A stretch of DNA of 43,752 nt from an uncultured Bacteroides sp. GTDB lineage: Bacteria > Bacteroidota > Bacteroidia > Bacteroidales > Bacteroidaceae. Below are positions 16,456-25,211 of the stretch, one piece after another. The DNA lies in assembly GCF_949298305.1 (NCBI RefSeq), contig NZ_CASFWU010000020.1:1-43752 (forward strand). Direction: 5' to 3'. The position numbers and the translations under genes were made by a program. The notes under the pieces were generated by a model. It worked only from the letters and a program-made list of their open reading frames with translations. It did not search any database and had not been told where the DNA came from. Numbering within the stretch: the first letter of the stretch is position 1; each line of letters begins with the position of its first letter.

Positions 16456-17187
16456 TTACTTGATAAATGAAGTAAGCAGGCCGTTTTCAAAGAATAAGTA
16501 AGTATAGGCGTCGTACATCCATTCCTCTTTTCCGTCGGACTTCTGTACTGATGCAGGTTTGCCCATAGAAAGCAGACATTCGGCTGCAGTCATTCCTTTA
16601 ACTACTTCCTTATTCTTGATTTCCGTCCAATGGGTAACAACAGGAGGATTAGTGGAAGCTATATATTCCAGCATTTGTTTTGAATATGTTTCGTACAATG
16701 CGGCAAATTCATTCAAGTTTTCCTTATGCTTCTCTTTCTTTTCCGGTTGAAGCTTCTCGAACGGTAACCGACGAACCAGTTTAATTGGTGCAACCTGTGT
16801 TTCACAGCTTATATCGGAAGCCAGAATGGTAATGATATTATCTGCCACTTTAACAGAGAACAAACTGTTGTAACAAGAACCGGAAGATTCGCCTTTTTGC
16901 ATCAATTCTATAGTGAACTGCTGTTTATCATAATCCACTTCGAAAGCCATTTTTTCCTTTTCTTCTTCCTCCAAGCCCTCAAATTCACGGTTCTCAATAA
17001 CCCATAGCAAAGCGTTCAGGAAAATTCCTTCGGAAGTTGACGGTTGCTCCAGTGTATAGAACTTGGATATCACAACTTTATCTTTTACTACCGTATAAGG
17101 AGAAGGTACGTTCTGTGAACTTGCAAACGGACCATGTCCCAATAAAATACTAAAAAACAGCAATAATTTTATTTGCTTCCAATTCAT
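16456..17187 (-). CDS. Exported protein of unknown function with SmpA/BamE-like C-terminus
   Basis: This 243-residue protein has a signal peptide (about residues 1-24, LLLFFSILLGHGPFASSQ). The middle part (about 35-170) is of unknown fold. The C-terminus, KGMTAAECLLSMGKPASVQK followed by WMYDAYTYLFFENGLLTSFI, resembles the SmpA/OmlA (BamE) fold, in which GMT..EV....G.P precedes a strand pair. It starts 15 nt after the lipocalin-like gene and should share its transcript. Its codon and base use is AT-rich: 20 of 60 bases in 16681-16740 are G or C, against 36 of 60 in an ftsH stretch (20761-20820). I cannot assign a function. Confidence 0.75.
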   Translation of the reverse strand: MNWKQIKLLLFFSILLGHGPFASSQNVPSPYTVVKDKVVISKFYTLEQPSTSEGIFLNALLWVIENREFEGLEEEEKEKMAFEVDYDKQQFTIELMQKGESSGSCYNSLFSVKVADNIITILASDISCETQVAPIKLVRRLPFEKLQPEKKEKHKENLNEFAALYETYSKQMLEYIASTNPPVVTHWTEIKNKEVVKGMTAAECLLSMGKPASVQKSDGKEEWMYDAYTYLFFENGLLTSFIK

Positions 17188-17202
17188 CTGTCAATCATTT
17201 TA

Positions 17203-17649
17203 TCAATTGATTTTACGATAAGATTCTTTGGTATAATATTCGTATACGTCTCCGTCTTCAGTATATTTTTCATATTCTTCATAAGCGAAGTGGGAATCTG
17301 TCAATTCCACAATAGTTACTGCATATTCTTCATCACCGAAATACAGCCGTAACTTGTTGCCCGAATACTGCCATGTTCCCTCATCATCCATCTGCCAAGA
17401 ACTTCCAGAATTATAATAAGTAGAGAAAGAACCGTCTGCATTAAATGTCAGGCGATAATCGTCATCATCATCTTCATGTTCTTCTATGATTTCTCCATTT
17501 AACTTTACCCAATCCTGATAAGCATAAACTTCCCAAGTACCTATTAAATCGGCAGAACTTCCTACCTCGTCATCATCAGAACAACCACAAAAGCAGAATA
17601 TAGCTATAATCAGACATCCGCATGTCCACAACCAATTATTTCTTTTCAT
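17203..17649 (-). CDS. Lipocalin-like lipoprotein
   Basis: The 148-residue product has a lipoprotein signal peptide with the likely lipidated Cys at residue 23 (FCGC, followed by SDDDE). The mature part reads like a small lipocalin-fold domain: LIGTWEVYAYQDWV, DYRLTFNADGSFSTYY, DEGTWQYSGNKLRLYF and a last strand EYYTKESYRKI. Many such lipoproteins of unknown ligand occur in Bacteroides. Three Cys residues upstream of Cys23 in the signal are unusual. It is the first gene of a two-gene unit with 16456-17187. Upstream lies the terminator of the porin-like gene; I see no TAnnTTTG box in the short gap. Confidence 0.85.
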   Translation of the reverse strand: MKRNNWLWTCGCLIIAIFCFCGCSDDDEVGSSADLIGTWEVYAYQDWVKLNGEIIEEHEDDDDDYRLTFNADGSFSTYYNSGSSWQMDDEGTWQYSGNKLRLYFGDEEYAVTIVELTDSHFAYEEYEKYTEDGDVYEYYTKESYRKIN

Positions 17650-17677
17650 ATATTTTTGTTTAAATAAAGCATTAAAA

Positions 17678-17714
17678 ATACCGTAAGTAGAATAAAAATC
17701 ACTACTTACGGTAT
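17678..17714 (-). terminator. Terminator of the beta-barrel protein gene
   Basis: ATACCGTAAGTAG (17678-17690) pairs perfectly with 17702-17714 (13 bp, 11-nt loop). On the minus strand it is followed by TTTTTAATG, so it most likely ends the transcript from 18349. Confidence 0.8.
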
Positions 17715-17731
17715 TTATATTATAGAAAAAA

Positions 17732-18349
17732 TTAGAATGCGTAACCCAAAGAGATCATCCAGTTATTTTCCTTGCCGCCATCAAATTGATCAATAAGGCC
17801 TTTCTGATAAGTAATATTAAAGTTCAGGCTTTGATACCATACGCCTACGCCAAACTGTATACCAGCACCCAAACGGTCATAATCAAGGTCACCGAGACTT
17901 ATACTTTCTTCTTCACCTTCATAACTTTCCTTGTAGTTACCAAAAACATCATAGTTGATAAAGCCACCAATACGGCCATCTACAGCAATGTCATCAGTGA
18001 TATTATACTTATAGCCAAAATTCAAGGGTATTTCCAGTTTGTTAGCATTCAATGACATTTCATAACCTTCTTCGCTATATTTGTAGCCCTTTGTAGCTAA
18101 TTGAAGTCCCATACCCCAGAATACACCGCTACCACCGATGGGACGGTCAAAAGCAAGACCTACTACATAACCGGTTTTGTTACCTATTTCATCCCAACCG
18201 TCACCGCTTACTCCGGCAATATCCAAACCGGCTTTTACATACCATAAAGTTTTAGCTTTTTCTTTTTTGTAAGTTGAGCTGGTTACCAACTGTGCGCTCA
18301 TTGTGGAACAAACCATTGCTACTGCCACAAATAATAAAAACTTTTTCAT
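17732..18349 (-). CDS. Outer-membrane beta-barrel protein, porin-like
   Basis: This 205-residue protein has a signal peptide (MKKFLLFVAVAMVCSTMSAQ) and a mature part of amphipathic strands with the glycine/aromatic pattern of the small OmpA/Opa-type beta-barrel family common in Bacteroidetes (WYVKAGLDIAGVSG, TGYVVGLAFDRP, LEIPLNFGYKYNI). It ends in the C-terminal aromatic WMISLGYAF. The start at 18349 is chosen because the earlier frame start only adds residues ahead of a perfect signal peptide. Its own terminator follows. No ligand can be predicted. Confidence 0.88.
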   Translation of the reverse strand: MKKFLLFVAVAMVCSTMSAQLVTSSTYKKEKAKTLWYVKAGLDIAGVSGDGWDEIGNKTGYVVGLAFDRPIGGSGVFWGMGLQLATKGYKYSEEGYEMSLNANKLEIPLNFGYKYNITDDIAVDGRIGGFINYDVFGNYKESYEGEEESISLGDLDYDRLGAGIQFGVGVWYQSLNFNITYQKGLIDQFDGGKENNWMISLGYAF

Positions 18350-18423
18350 CGCTAATAAAATTAAATGGTTAATATTCAATACTCTGATTGTTTATAAATT
18401 GACTGATAAAAATACGTATCCGA

Positions 18424-18930
18424 TTATTTCTCGGTATCTGAATTTTTAGCTTTGTTATCACCCAAAGATTGGAAAGGATTTACGAAACGAATCTTGGTGC
18501 CGTAAACATCTTGAATCCACTTGTAGTCTTCTTCTTTCGTTGCAACTTTCCAATTCTGATACTTGGCCGGAAAACCAATTACCGTAATTTCAATTCCTTT
18601 CTTAACGGTGCGGATATCGAAAGTAGGAGCTACTATTACGTCTGCGTCACATTTTTGTGCGGTAAGATAGAGGGCATTAATTTTCAGATTATCTATGTCT
18701 TGAACTGTCATTTTCGTAATGTCTACATCAGGGAAGGGCCATACTGCTTTCTGTCTCTCGTTAGTAGTTACTTGAAGGTCAACAACCAACGGACGGACAA
18801 ATACTTGCTGTTGCGGTTCAATCAAGCGGCTTTGCGACTGGCGATATTCTACCTTTTGAGCTTTAGCTCCTTGCGGCATGGCCAACAGAATCAGGCCAAA
18901 CAACGCTGCAAAACAGAAATAATTCTTCAT
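18424..18930 (-). CDS. Exported protein of unknown function
   Basis: The 168-residue product has a signal peptide (MKNYFCFAALFGLILLAMPQ, cut after AKA). The mature domain has the sequence KINALYLTAQKCDADVIVAP, followed by TFDIRTVKKGIEITVIGFPA. The pattern suggests a small alpha/beta periplasmic domain. I do not recognise the family. The start at 18930 begins the signal peptide directly. The only clear promoter on this strand is far upstream (19279-19272), which would give a leader of about 340 nt. The gene ends a group of four AT-rich minus-strand genes for exported proteins. Confidence 0.75.
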   Translation of the reverse strand: MKNYFCFAALFGLILLAMPQGAKAQKVEYRQSQSRLIEPQQQVFVRPLVVDLQVTTNERQKAVWPFPDVDITKMTVQDIDNLKINALYLTAQKCDADVIVAPTFDIRTVKKGIEITVIGFPAKYQNWKVATKEEDYKWIQDVYGTKIRFVNPFQSLGDNKAKNSDTEK

Positions 18931-19271
18931 AGGATTATAAGAAAATTGTCCGTAGTCCCCCAAACGGATTTTAACATAGGAAGAGACGTGGGAACTGTTT
19001 TAATCTCATACTTTTACAAGAAATATGTCGCATATCCTTGTGGTAATAATAGCGGACAAATAGTGTTCTATTCAAAGATTATTTTATCATTGCATAGCAG
19101 ACAATTCTATTTATAAAAAAAGGTTGTCTATCATACTTTGTACTCACTTAAAAAGGATGAAAAATCCGTAATTTTCCATGTAAAAATACTACAATTAAAA
19201 AACGCTCTTCATATACCAAAAGCCTATTTCTCCTTGCTAATAAGGCAATAAGCAAAGGAATAAAGACCTTG

Positions 19272-19304
19272 CAAAGATAGAGCAATTTCCCAAAAATTTG
19301 CAAT
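19272..19304 (-). promoter_or_regulatory. Minus-strand promoter
   Basis: TATCTTTG (19279-19272) is an exact -7 box. A TTG ending 21 bp upstream (around 19301-19303) could be the -33 element. It points toward the exported-protein gene at 18930, about 340 nt away, so it drives either a long leader or an unannotated small RNA. Confidence 0.55.
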
Positions 19305-19750
19305 TCAAAACTCTTTTTTTTCATTTCTGAGGATTGTCCATATTGTATGAAAAATCTGTATTTTGAACTATATATTCAAAATGATATACTATTCGGATAT
19401 ATATTGAACTAAATGGAAAATTTGTTTCCAAGAAATTTTGTAATATCATTCTCATTGCAGGAATATTTTTCCTTTTCCTTCATCTCATTTGCTTTGCTTT
19501 CCTATGACATTGCCGTTTAAATCTTAAGTTTCATTTTATATGATATATCGGACATAAGCGAATTGATGAAACAGGAATCACTCTTTATGTAAATTTCCTA
19601 TATTGGATAGCATTGGTTTAACTTTTTATCTGGTAAAGGCAAGCAATAGATTTTTCCAATTCCTTAAGCATCTGCAAGTTTTGTTGGTTTTGAGGCCGAG
19701 GGAATTTGCTTTGGTGTGAAGCTGTCAGGATATGTTTTTATTCGTAAATG

Positions 19751-19782
19751 CAGTCGGCAACCCATAGGAAGGATGCCGACTG
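19751..19782 (+). terminator. Orphan terminator-like hairpin upstream of ftsH
   Basis: CAGTCGGCA (19751-19759) pairs perfectly with TGCCGACTG (19774-19782) and is followed by TGTTTCTTTATTG. No plus-strand gene precedes it for more than 3 kb, so it may end a small RNA. Confidence 0.5.
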
Positions 19783-19895
19783 TGTTTCTTTATTGTCATT
19801 ATATGACTTTTGGAACAATCTTGGCCTTTTTTAGGTAACCTTTTCTGCCGGGGCTTTTGCGATATTTGCAATCAAAAACAAAAGTCAGAAAAAGT

Positions 19896-21752
19896 ATGAT
19901 GAAGCAGGAAAGCCAGAACCGACAGCCAAAACGCATGAATCCCTACGTGGGGCTTTTGACAGGTATATTGATTATACTCTTTCTTAACGGACTGATAGTG
20001 CCTACGTTTACGGGCAGACAAATCAGACAGGCAGATTACGGTACCTTTATAGCCAAAGTGGACAGCGGGTTGGTGAAGGAGGTGGTCATCAAGAGCGGGC
20101 AGATTTATTTTACCGCTCAAGAGGATGGCGCCACCTTTACCTATCAGACAGGTGCCACCAACGACCCGCAACTGGTGGACAGGCTGCTCAACGCGCAAAG
20201 TCCTAACCAGGATGGTAAGATAACTTTCAGCCAGGTAGTCCCGCAGGAAAATTCTCCGTTGCTCAACTTCATACTTTTGTGGGTGTTGCCCGGCCTTATC
20301 TTCTATCTCATCTGGCGGCAGACCAGCAAGGCCATTCAGTCGCGTATGGGTGGGGGAGGAAACTTCATGTCGTTTGGCAAGAGCGGTGCCAAGATTTATG
20401 CCGACTCTGACGTGAAGACCACTTTTGCCGACGTAGCCGGACAGGACGAGGCGAAGGAGACGCTGACCGAGATTGTGGACTTTCTGCACAATCCTAAAAA
20501 GTACACCGGCATCGGTGCTTCTCTGCCGAAAGGCGCTCTGCTGGTTGGCCCTCCGGGCACGGGCAAAACGCTGATAGCGCGTGCCGTGGCAGGCGAGGCC
20601 AAGGTGCCGTTCTTCGCCATTTCGGGTTCGGAGTTCGTACAGATGTTTGTCGGTATGGGCGCCGCCAAGGTGCGCGACCTCTTCCGTCAGGCCAACGAAA
20701 AGGCGCCCTGTATCATCTTTATCGACGAGATAGACGCCATTGGCAAGCGGCGCGATACAGGCTTGGGCGGCAACGACGAGCGCGAACAGACCCTTAACCA
20801 GTTGCTCACCGAAATGGACGGCTTCGACGGCCGCAAGGGAGTCGTCATATTGGCGGCTACAAACCGTCCCGAAAGCCTGGACAAAGCTCTGCTTCGTCCA
20901 GGCCGTTTCGACCGCCGCATCCAGATGGAACTGCCCGACCTGGAAGGGCGGAAAGCCATTCTGGCCGTGCATCTGAAGAAGGTGAAATGCGAAAAGATAG
21001 ATATGGACGTGGTGGCCCGGGCCACAGCGGGGTCTTCGGGCGCCGAACTGGCCAACATTGTCAACGAGGCTGCCTTGCGTGCCGTGCGCATGGGGCGCGG
21101 CAAGGTGACTACCGCCGACCTGGAGGAAAGCGTGGAGACGGTGATTGCAGGAGCGCAGAAGAAGGGCAAAGTCATTTCGGCCGGCGAGAAGAAAATCGTT
21201 TCCTATCACGAGATAGGTCATGCCCTGGTGGCCGCTCTGCAAAGTCATTCGGCTCCTGTACACAAGATTACCATCGTGCCGCGCACGTCGGGTGCGCTGG
21301 GCTACACCATGCAGGTGGACAAGGGCGAGCAGGTGCTGATGAGCCGCGAAGACCTCTTCAACCGCATTGCCACCCTGACCGGCGGACGGGCTGCCGAAGA
21401 AGTGGTGCTGGGCAGTGTCAGCACGGGCGCTTCGAACGACATCGAGCAGGCCACCCGCCTGGCACGGGCCATGGTGACCCGCTACGGCATGAGCGACAAA
21501 TACGACATGATGGGGCTGGAGACGGTGAACAACGCCTATCTGGGCGGCGACACTTCGCTGACCTGCTCGTCGGAAACGGCGGCAGACATCGACCGCGAGG
21601 TGCTGAAGATGATTACCGACGCCCATCAGAAAGCCCGCAAGCTCATTTCCGACAACCTGGACATCATGCACGAAGCTGCCGCCTACCTGCTGGACAAGGA
21701 AACCATTACGGGCGATGAATTCATGGCCATTGTACGCAAGCATCAACAGTAA
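19896..21752 (+). CDS. ftsH: ATP-dependent zinc metalloprotease FtsH
   Basis: This 618-residue inner-membrane AAA+ protease degrades misfolded membrane and selected soluble proteins. The order is: N-terminal membrane segment (about 14-34), periplasmic domain, second membrane segment (about 120-140), and AAA module with Walker A GPPGTGKT at 218-225 and IIFIDEIDAIGKRR as Walker B. The second region of homology is ATNRPESLDKALLRPGRFDR, and the zinc protease motif is HEIGH at 438-442. The start is set at ATG 19896 (MMKQESQN; 19899 is equally possible). A TTG upstream only extends into non-homologous sequence. An HdeD-like gene and an AraC regulator follow closely on the same strand. Confidence 0.97.
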   Translation: MMKQESQNRQPKRMNPYVGLLTGILIILFLNGLIVPTFTGRQIRQADYGTFIAKVDSGLVKEVVIKSGQIYFTAQEDGATFTYQTGATNDPQLVDRLLNAQSPNQDGKITFSQVVPQENSPLLNFILLWVLPGLIFYLIWRQTSKAIQSRMGGGGNFMSFGKSGAKIYADSDVKTTFADVAGQDEAKETLTEIVDFLHNPKKYTGIGASLPKGALLVGPPGTGKTLIARAVAGEAKVPFFAISGSEFVQMFVGMGAAKVRDLFRQANEKAPCIIFIDEIDAIGKRRDTGLGGNDEREQTLNQLLTEMDGFDGRKGVVILAATNRPESLDKALLRPGRFDRRIQMELPDLEGRKAILAVHLKKVKCEKIDMDVVARATAGSSGAELANIVNEAALRAVRMGRGKVTTADLEESVETVIAGAQKKGKVISAGEKKIVSYHEIGHALVAALQSHSAPVHKITIVPRTSGALGYTMQVDKGEQVLMSREDLFNRIATLTGGRAAEEVVLGSVSTGASNDIEQATRLARAMVTRYGMSDKYDMMGLETVNNAYLGGDTSLTCSSETAADIDREVLKMITDAHQKARKLISDNLDIMHEAAAYLLDKETITGDEFMAIVRKHQQ

Positions 21753-21771
21753 TCAAAAAAAATATCGAGTT

Positions 21772-22410
21772 ATGTTAGATTCAATTATTCGTCTGGAAAG
21801 GAAAGACATCAGATATTGGTGGATTTCGCTCATCGTCGGTTTGTTCAGTATTGCGGCCGGTATAGGCTGTTTTGTCACTCCCGGCGGTTCGTTGGCATTG
21901 CTTACGGTACTTTTTGTTACTACTCTGCTGGCAGGAGGCATACTAAACATTCTGTTTGCCACGCTCAACAGGAAACGCATCGCATACTGGAGCTGGAGTC
22001 TGGCTCGCGGCATCATCGAAGTGCTGTTGGGTATTTGGCTGATTCTGCTTCCCTTGCCGGTGGTCACTACGGGGCTGATATTTCTGGTCGGCTTCTGGAT
22101 GCTGTTCCACTCCATTATCGGCATTGGCGAGTCGTGCGAGTTGCAGCAATATGACATAAAGGGTTGGGGCTGGTTGCTGGCTTGCAACATATTGAGCCTG
22201 ATTTTCTCTTTTGTTTATCTGATGTCGCCGGTGTTTGGCGGACTGTTTGTCGTCTTTTATTTGGGCTTTTCTTTTGTCTTTTACGGAGTTTTCCGCTTTG
22301 TTCTTGCGTTCAAGTTGCGCCGTTTCAATCAGGAGGTTCGTAAAATGATGGAGGAAGAGAAGTCTCGGGAGACTGACGACGGAATAGAAGATGCCGTCAT
22401 AATAGAATAA
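21772..22410 (+). CDS. HdeD-family (DUF308) membrane protein
   Basis: This 212-residue protein has six membrane segments in three DUF308 repeats (WISLIVGLFSIAAGIGCFVT, WSLARGIIEVLLGIWLILLP, LLACNILSLIFSFVYLMSPV) and a charged C-terminal tail. HdeD of Escherichia coli is linked to acid resistance, but the molecular activity of the family is unknown. The start at 21772 lies 19 nt after the ftsH stop; a longer frame would overlap ftsH. With the AraC gene 23 nt downstream, it sits in a probable ftsH-hdeD-araC unit. Confidence 0.9.
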   Translation: MLDSIIRLERKDIRYWWISLIVGLFSIAAGIGCFVTPGGSLALLTVLFVTTLLAGGILNILFATLNRKRIAYWSWSLARGIIEVLLGIWLILLPLPVVTTGLIFLVGFWMLFHSIIGIGESCELQQYDIKGWGWLLACNILSLIFSFVYLMSPVFGGLFVVFYLGFSFVFYGVFRFVLAFKLRRFNQEVRKMMEEEKSRETDDGIEDAVIIE

Positions 22411-22433
22411 TATGTAATAGGAAGTAAAAGTAC

Positions 22434-23327
22434 GTGAAGAATATTGGTTTTGATGAACTGAAAAAGCGCGCGGACAATGTTTTTTGTTATGCCGATGATT
22501 GTCTGTTTGTATCGGAAAGTTTGCAGTGTTTGTGTAGTGCGGAACCAGTCAGATTTGATTTCTCACTGATGGTGTTCTGCATTGACGGCTGTGTGGAGTG
22601 GGAACAGCATAACCAGTCGTGCGTGTTGCGTCAACAAGACTTTGCAGTGGTCTTGCCGGGTTCTTTGCTTGCGAAGATGGCTGTTCTTGAAGGTTCCCAC
22701 GTCAAGGTGGTCGGTGTTTCTGCCCGCTTCTTGCAACGGGTGTTGCGTATCAGTGCAAATTTGTGGCAACTTGTCCGCTTTGTAAAGTTCAATCCGGTGA
22801 AGCATCTTGGCAGCAGTGATTTTGAACATTTGCTGCATTTTATCAATCTGATAAGTGCAGAACTGAATGCTGACAACACTTGCTATCGCGAAGAAATCAT
22901 GCAGCATCTGTTTGCTGCCTTCATTTTGGGAATGGTGTCTGACATCAGCCATTGTGTTGAGTCTTCTGTTGTGTCCGATGCGGACAAGGCCAGTTTTCCT
23001 GTTTATATCTTCCGCCGTTTCATGGAAGAAGTTTCGTCTGACAATGGTTGTCACCGTTCGGTCATTTACTATGCCGGTTTGCTTTGCTGTTCGCCTTCCT
23101 ATCTGTCACGCACCGTCAAGAAGGTGAGCGGCAGACGGGCTCTGAACATTATTAACGAATATGTGGTAGACCGTATTGCCTATGAACTGAAATATTCAGA
23201 CAAAAGCATCAAGGAGATAGCCATGGAGTTTGATTTTCCCAATGTATCGTTTTTTGCGAAGTATGTACGTAAACATCTGAAAACATCGCCTACCGACTTT
23301 CGCAATAAGAATGCAGCCGGAGAGTGA
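22434..23327 (+). CDS. AraC-family transcriptional regulator
   Basis: This 297-residue protein has an N-terminal sensing half (about 1-180, cupin-like region VEWEQHNQSCVLRQQDFAVV) and a C-terminal AraC/XylS DNA-binding domain (about 195-292). The two HTH motifs are YYAGLLCCSPSYLSRTVKKV and SIKEIAMEFDFPNVSFFAKY. GTG at 22434 is taken as the start because TAGGAAGT lies just upstream and no ATG occurs for about 45 codons. It is last in the ftsH-hdeD-araC group and ends 2 nt from the stop of the convergent nuclease gene. The inducer and targets are unknown. Confidence 0.9.
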   Translation: MKNIGFDELKKRADNVFCYADDCLFVSESLQCLCSAEPVRFDFSLMVFCIDGCVEWEQHNQSCVLRQQDFAVVLPGSLLAKMAVLEGSHVKVVGVSARFLQRVLRISANLWQLVRFVKFNPVKHLGSSDFEHLLHFINLISAELNADNTCYREEIMQHLFAAFILGMVSDISHCVESSVVSDADKASFPVYIFRRFMEEVSSDNGCHRSVIYYAGLLCCSPSYLSRTVKKVSGRRALNIINEYVVDRIAYELKYSDKSIKEIAMEFDFPNVSFFAKYVRKHLKTSPTDFRNKNAAGE

Positions 23328-23329
23328 TT

Positions 23330-24220
23330 TTATGGCCATTGCTTCAAGTCATATTCCGCTTCTACTTTCTTTTCTACATCGTCGGGCAGGGCGGGGAAGA
23401 AGTCGATGCCCGTGATACGTTCCACCTGGTCTACGGAGTTGACATAGCTGTCCAGCGGATGGTTGCCGGAGGTGTTCTTGAAGATGAAACCGATGGCACG
23501 GGGCGGGCGGCTGTCGGCGCATAGGATGACCTTGAAGAAGGCATCGGGGACGGCCACCTGGTGGTCGTGGCCGATGGTGCGCGGCTGTCGGTTGTAGAGG
23601 ATGGGGCCGCAGACAATGTAGATGCGGCCTTCCTGTTCGGCCCACACGCGGCAGCGGTCTTCCAGTTCCTTCCAGTCGCCGCGGTTCAGGTTGTGGTGCT
23701 GGGGACAGATGTTGGTCATGTAGAAGCTCTCCTGCATGGCGCGCCAGTTCCAGCGGTTGTCGGCGGCGGGGCACATGTGGCCGCGGTCCCAGCCGGAGCG
23801 CTTGTAGTCGTCGGTGGTCACGGCTTTGTCGGCGGGCAGGTCGGGGTCGGGCAGGAACTTGTCCGTGCGGCTTTCGCGTTCCACCAGCTTGTCACGGTTC
23901 AGTTCCCATGCCACCCAGTTGGGCAGGTTCAGCCGGCTGTTGTAGGACACGGTGTAGCCTTTGCGCTTCAGGATGGTTTCGGGCACGTTCTTCAGCGGGG
24001 CGGGCAGTTCGAGGGCTTCGGTGGCTGAAAGGTCGGTTTGTGCTTCGGTTTCGTCTGTCGGAAGGGCGTTCTGGATGATTTGCGGCAGACGGTCGAGGTT
24101 GATATTGCCCGACTTCAGGGCATTGTTCAGCGGGCCGTAGCCGACGAAGGCGGCACACACCAGCAGGATGAGCCAGAGCAGACCTTTGGAGCCTTTCTTC
24201 TTGTTTTTTCTTCTTGCCAT
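23330..24220 (-). CDS. Membrane-anchored DNA/RNA non-specific endonuclease
   Basis: The 296-residue product has a basic N-terminus (MARRKNKKKGSKG), one membrane helix (about 14-30) and an extracytoplasmic beta-beta-alpha metal nuclease domain of the NucA/Serratia type. The catalytic motif is WDRGHMCPAADNRWN with the general-base His near residue 148, and the Mg2+-binding Asn region is NICPQHHNLNRGDWKELEDR. It would degrade DNA and RNA in the periplasm or outside. A start six bases earlier (24226) is also possible. A TACCTTTG box at 24250-24243 suggests a promoter of its own, although it also lies 37 nt behind the TraB-like gene. Confidence 0.93.
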   Translation of the reverse strand: MARRKNKKKGSKGLLWLILLVCAAFVGYGPLNNALKSGNINLDRLPQIIQNALPTDETEAQTDLSATEALELPAPLKNVPETILKRKGYTVSYNSRLNLPNWVAWELNRDKLVERESRTDKFLPDPDLPADKAVTTDDYKRSGWDRGHMCPAADNRWNWRAMQESFYMTNICPQHHNLNRGDWKELEDRCRVWAEQEGRIYIVCGPILYNRQPRTIGHDHQVAVPDAFFKVILCADSRPPRAIGFIFKNTSGNHPLDSYVNSVDQVERITGIDFFPALPDDVEKKVEAEYDLKQWP

Positions 24221-24242
24221 AAGCATTCGTTTATTCAGGCTC

Positions 24243-24250
24243 CAAAGGTA
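24243..24250 (-). promoter_or_regulatory. Possible internal promoter -7 box for the nuclease gene
   Basis: TACCTTTG on the minus strand matches TAnnTTTG and lies 17-23 nt before the nuclease start. There is no visible -33 box. Confidence 0.4.
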
Positions 24251-24263
24251 GAAATAATTTGTG

Positions 24264-25160
24264 TTATTTCATCGGTTCTACGTTGTATCCCTGCTTCTGG
24301 AGCAGCTTCAGCACGCCGCGCGGTCCGGGCAGGTGTCCGGCACCAACCACAAACAGGGTGGGGGTCTGCTTCATGATGTCCGGCATCTTTCGGACCCAGT
24401 CGGCGTTGCGGTCGTATATCAGGACATCCATTTCTTCGGGGGTGCTGTCACAGGCATCGTTCATCTTCTCTTCGGTGATGGCAAGCAGTTCGTCCAGGTC
24501 TTGTTTCATGTAGGCTTCGGTCATGCGAACGCCTTGGTCGATGCTTTGGCCGATGTGTGTGGCGGTGCAGTGCAGCAGCTGTGCCTGACGTGCCAAGGGC
24601 TGCGAGTTGTAGAGGACGTTTATCTGATGGTCGATGCTTTCCAGTCCGCCCACCTTCTTTCCGGCCTGCTGTGCCTGCGTCTGAAACCAGGTGTCGAGCT
24701 GTTCCTGCGGATTGAATCCCTTCACCGCTTTCATGGCCAGGGCCACGGCCAGCTGGGTGGTGACGGTAGCGGGTTTCAGCTTCTCGAACAGGGCGAGGTC
24801 TACGCCTATGTAGTTTTTCACCACGGCGGCTATGGTGTCATACTCCGCCTGCGTGAAGAGGCTCTTCAGGGTGGTGTCGGCGGGCAGCATCATGGCCTGC
24901 TGCATCTTTCCCATGATTTCGGGGTTGGTGGTGGCGTCGTTCATGATGATTTCGCCGTACACCTGGCCGGTCTGTCCGATGGCCTGGGGCAGCGAGGCGA
25001 TGCTGTCCTTGATGCTGAGCGGAGCCAGGTGGTGCGTACCCATGACGTACGAGGGGTGGTCGAGTCCGTTGCCCGATACTTTCCATAACAGTTGCGCCTG
25101 GGCGCCGAGAGCGATGCAGAGAAGCATCACGAGTGCGAATGTCTTTTTCATTGTGGTCAT
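24264..25160 (-). CDS. TraB/GumN family protein
   Basis: The protein has about 299 residues with a signal peptide (MKKTFALVMLLCIALGAQAQ) and a TraB/GumN (Tiki-like) domain. Its two conserved Gly-His motifs are visible: VMGTHHLAP at the N-terminal side and VVGAGHLPGPRGVL near the C-terminus. Relatives are thought to be metalloproteases of the erythromycin-esterase/Tiki clan, but bacterial members are uncharacterised. Starts at 25151 or 25160 both give the same signal peptide. It lies 51 nt behind the zinc-ribbon gene and 37 nt before the nuclease gene on one strand. The first of these is preceded by the TTAAC-repeat promoter. Confidence 0.9.
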   Translation of the reverse strand: MTTMKKTFALVMLLCIALGAQAQLLWKVSGNGLDHPSYVMGTHHLAPLSIKDSIASLPQAIGQTGQVYGEIIMNDATTNPEIMGKMQQAMMLPADTTLKSLFTQAEYDTIAAVVKNYIGVDLALFEKLKPATVTTQLAVALAMKAVKGFNPQEQLDTWFQTQAQQAGKKVGGLESIDHQINVLYNSQPLARQAQLLHCTATHIGQSIDQGVRMTEAYMKQDLDELLAITEEKMNDACDSTPEEMDVLIYDRNADWVRKMPDIMKQTPTLFVVGAGHLPGPRGVLKLLQKQGYNVEPMK

Positions 25161-25211
25161 TTTTTTATGGTTTTGTTTCATTAGTCGTTGCAGAGTTGTT
25201 TTTATTGCAGG

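Larger units (their letters stand above)
18964..19895. other. 930-bp AT-rich intergenic region upstream of ftsH
   Basis: No gene is visible. It contains a small hairpin AGACAA/TTGTCT (19099-19129), a minus-strand promoter box at 19279-19272 and an orphan plus-strand terminator-like hairpin at 19751-19782. Just before ftsH there is an imperfect -7-like TATTTGC near 19863. The rest is AT-rich sequence without recognisable structure; a small RNA gene is possible. Confidence 0.6.

Noticed and set aside
19872..21746. 624-residue frame on the minus strand
   Set aside because: It is the antisense shadow of ftsH.
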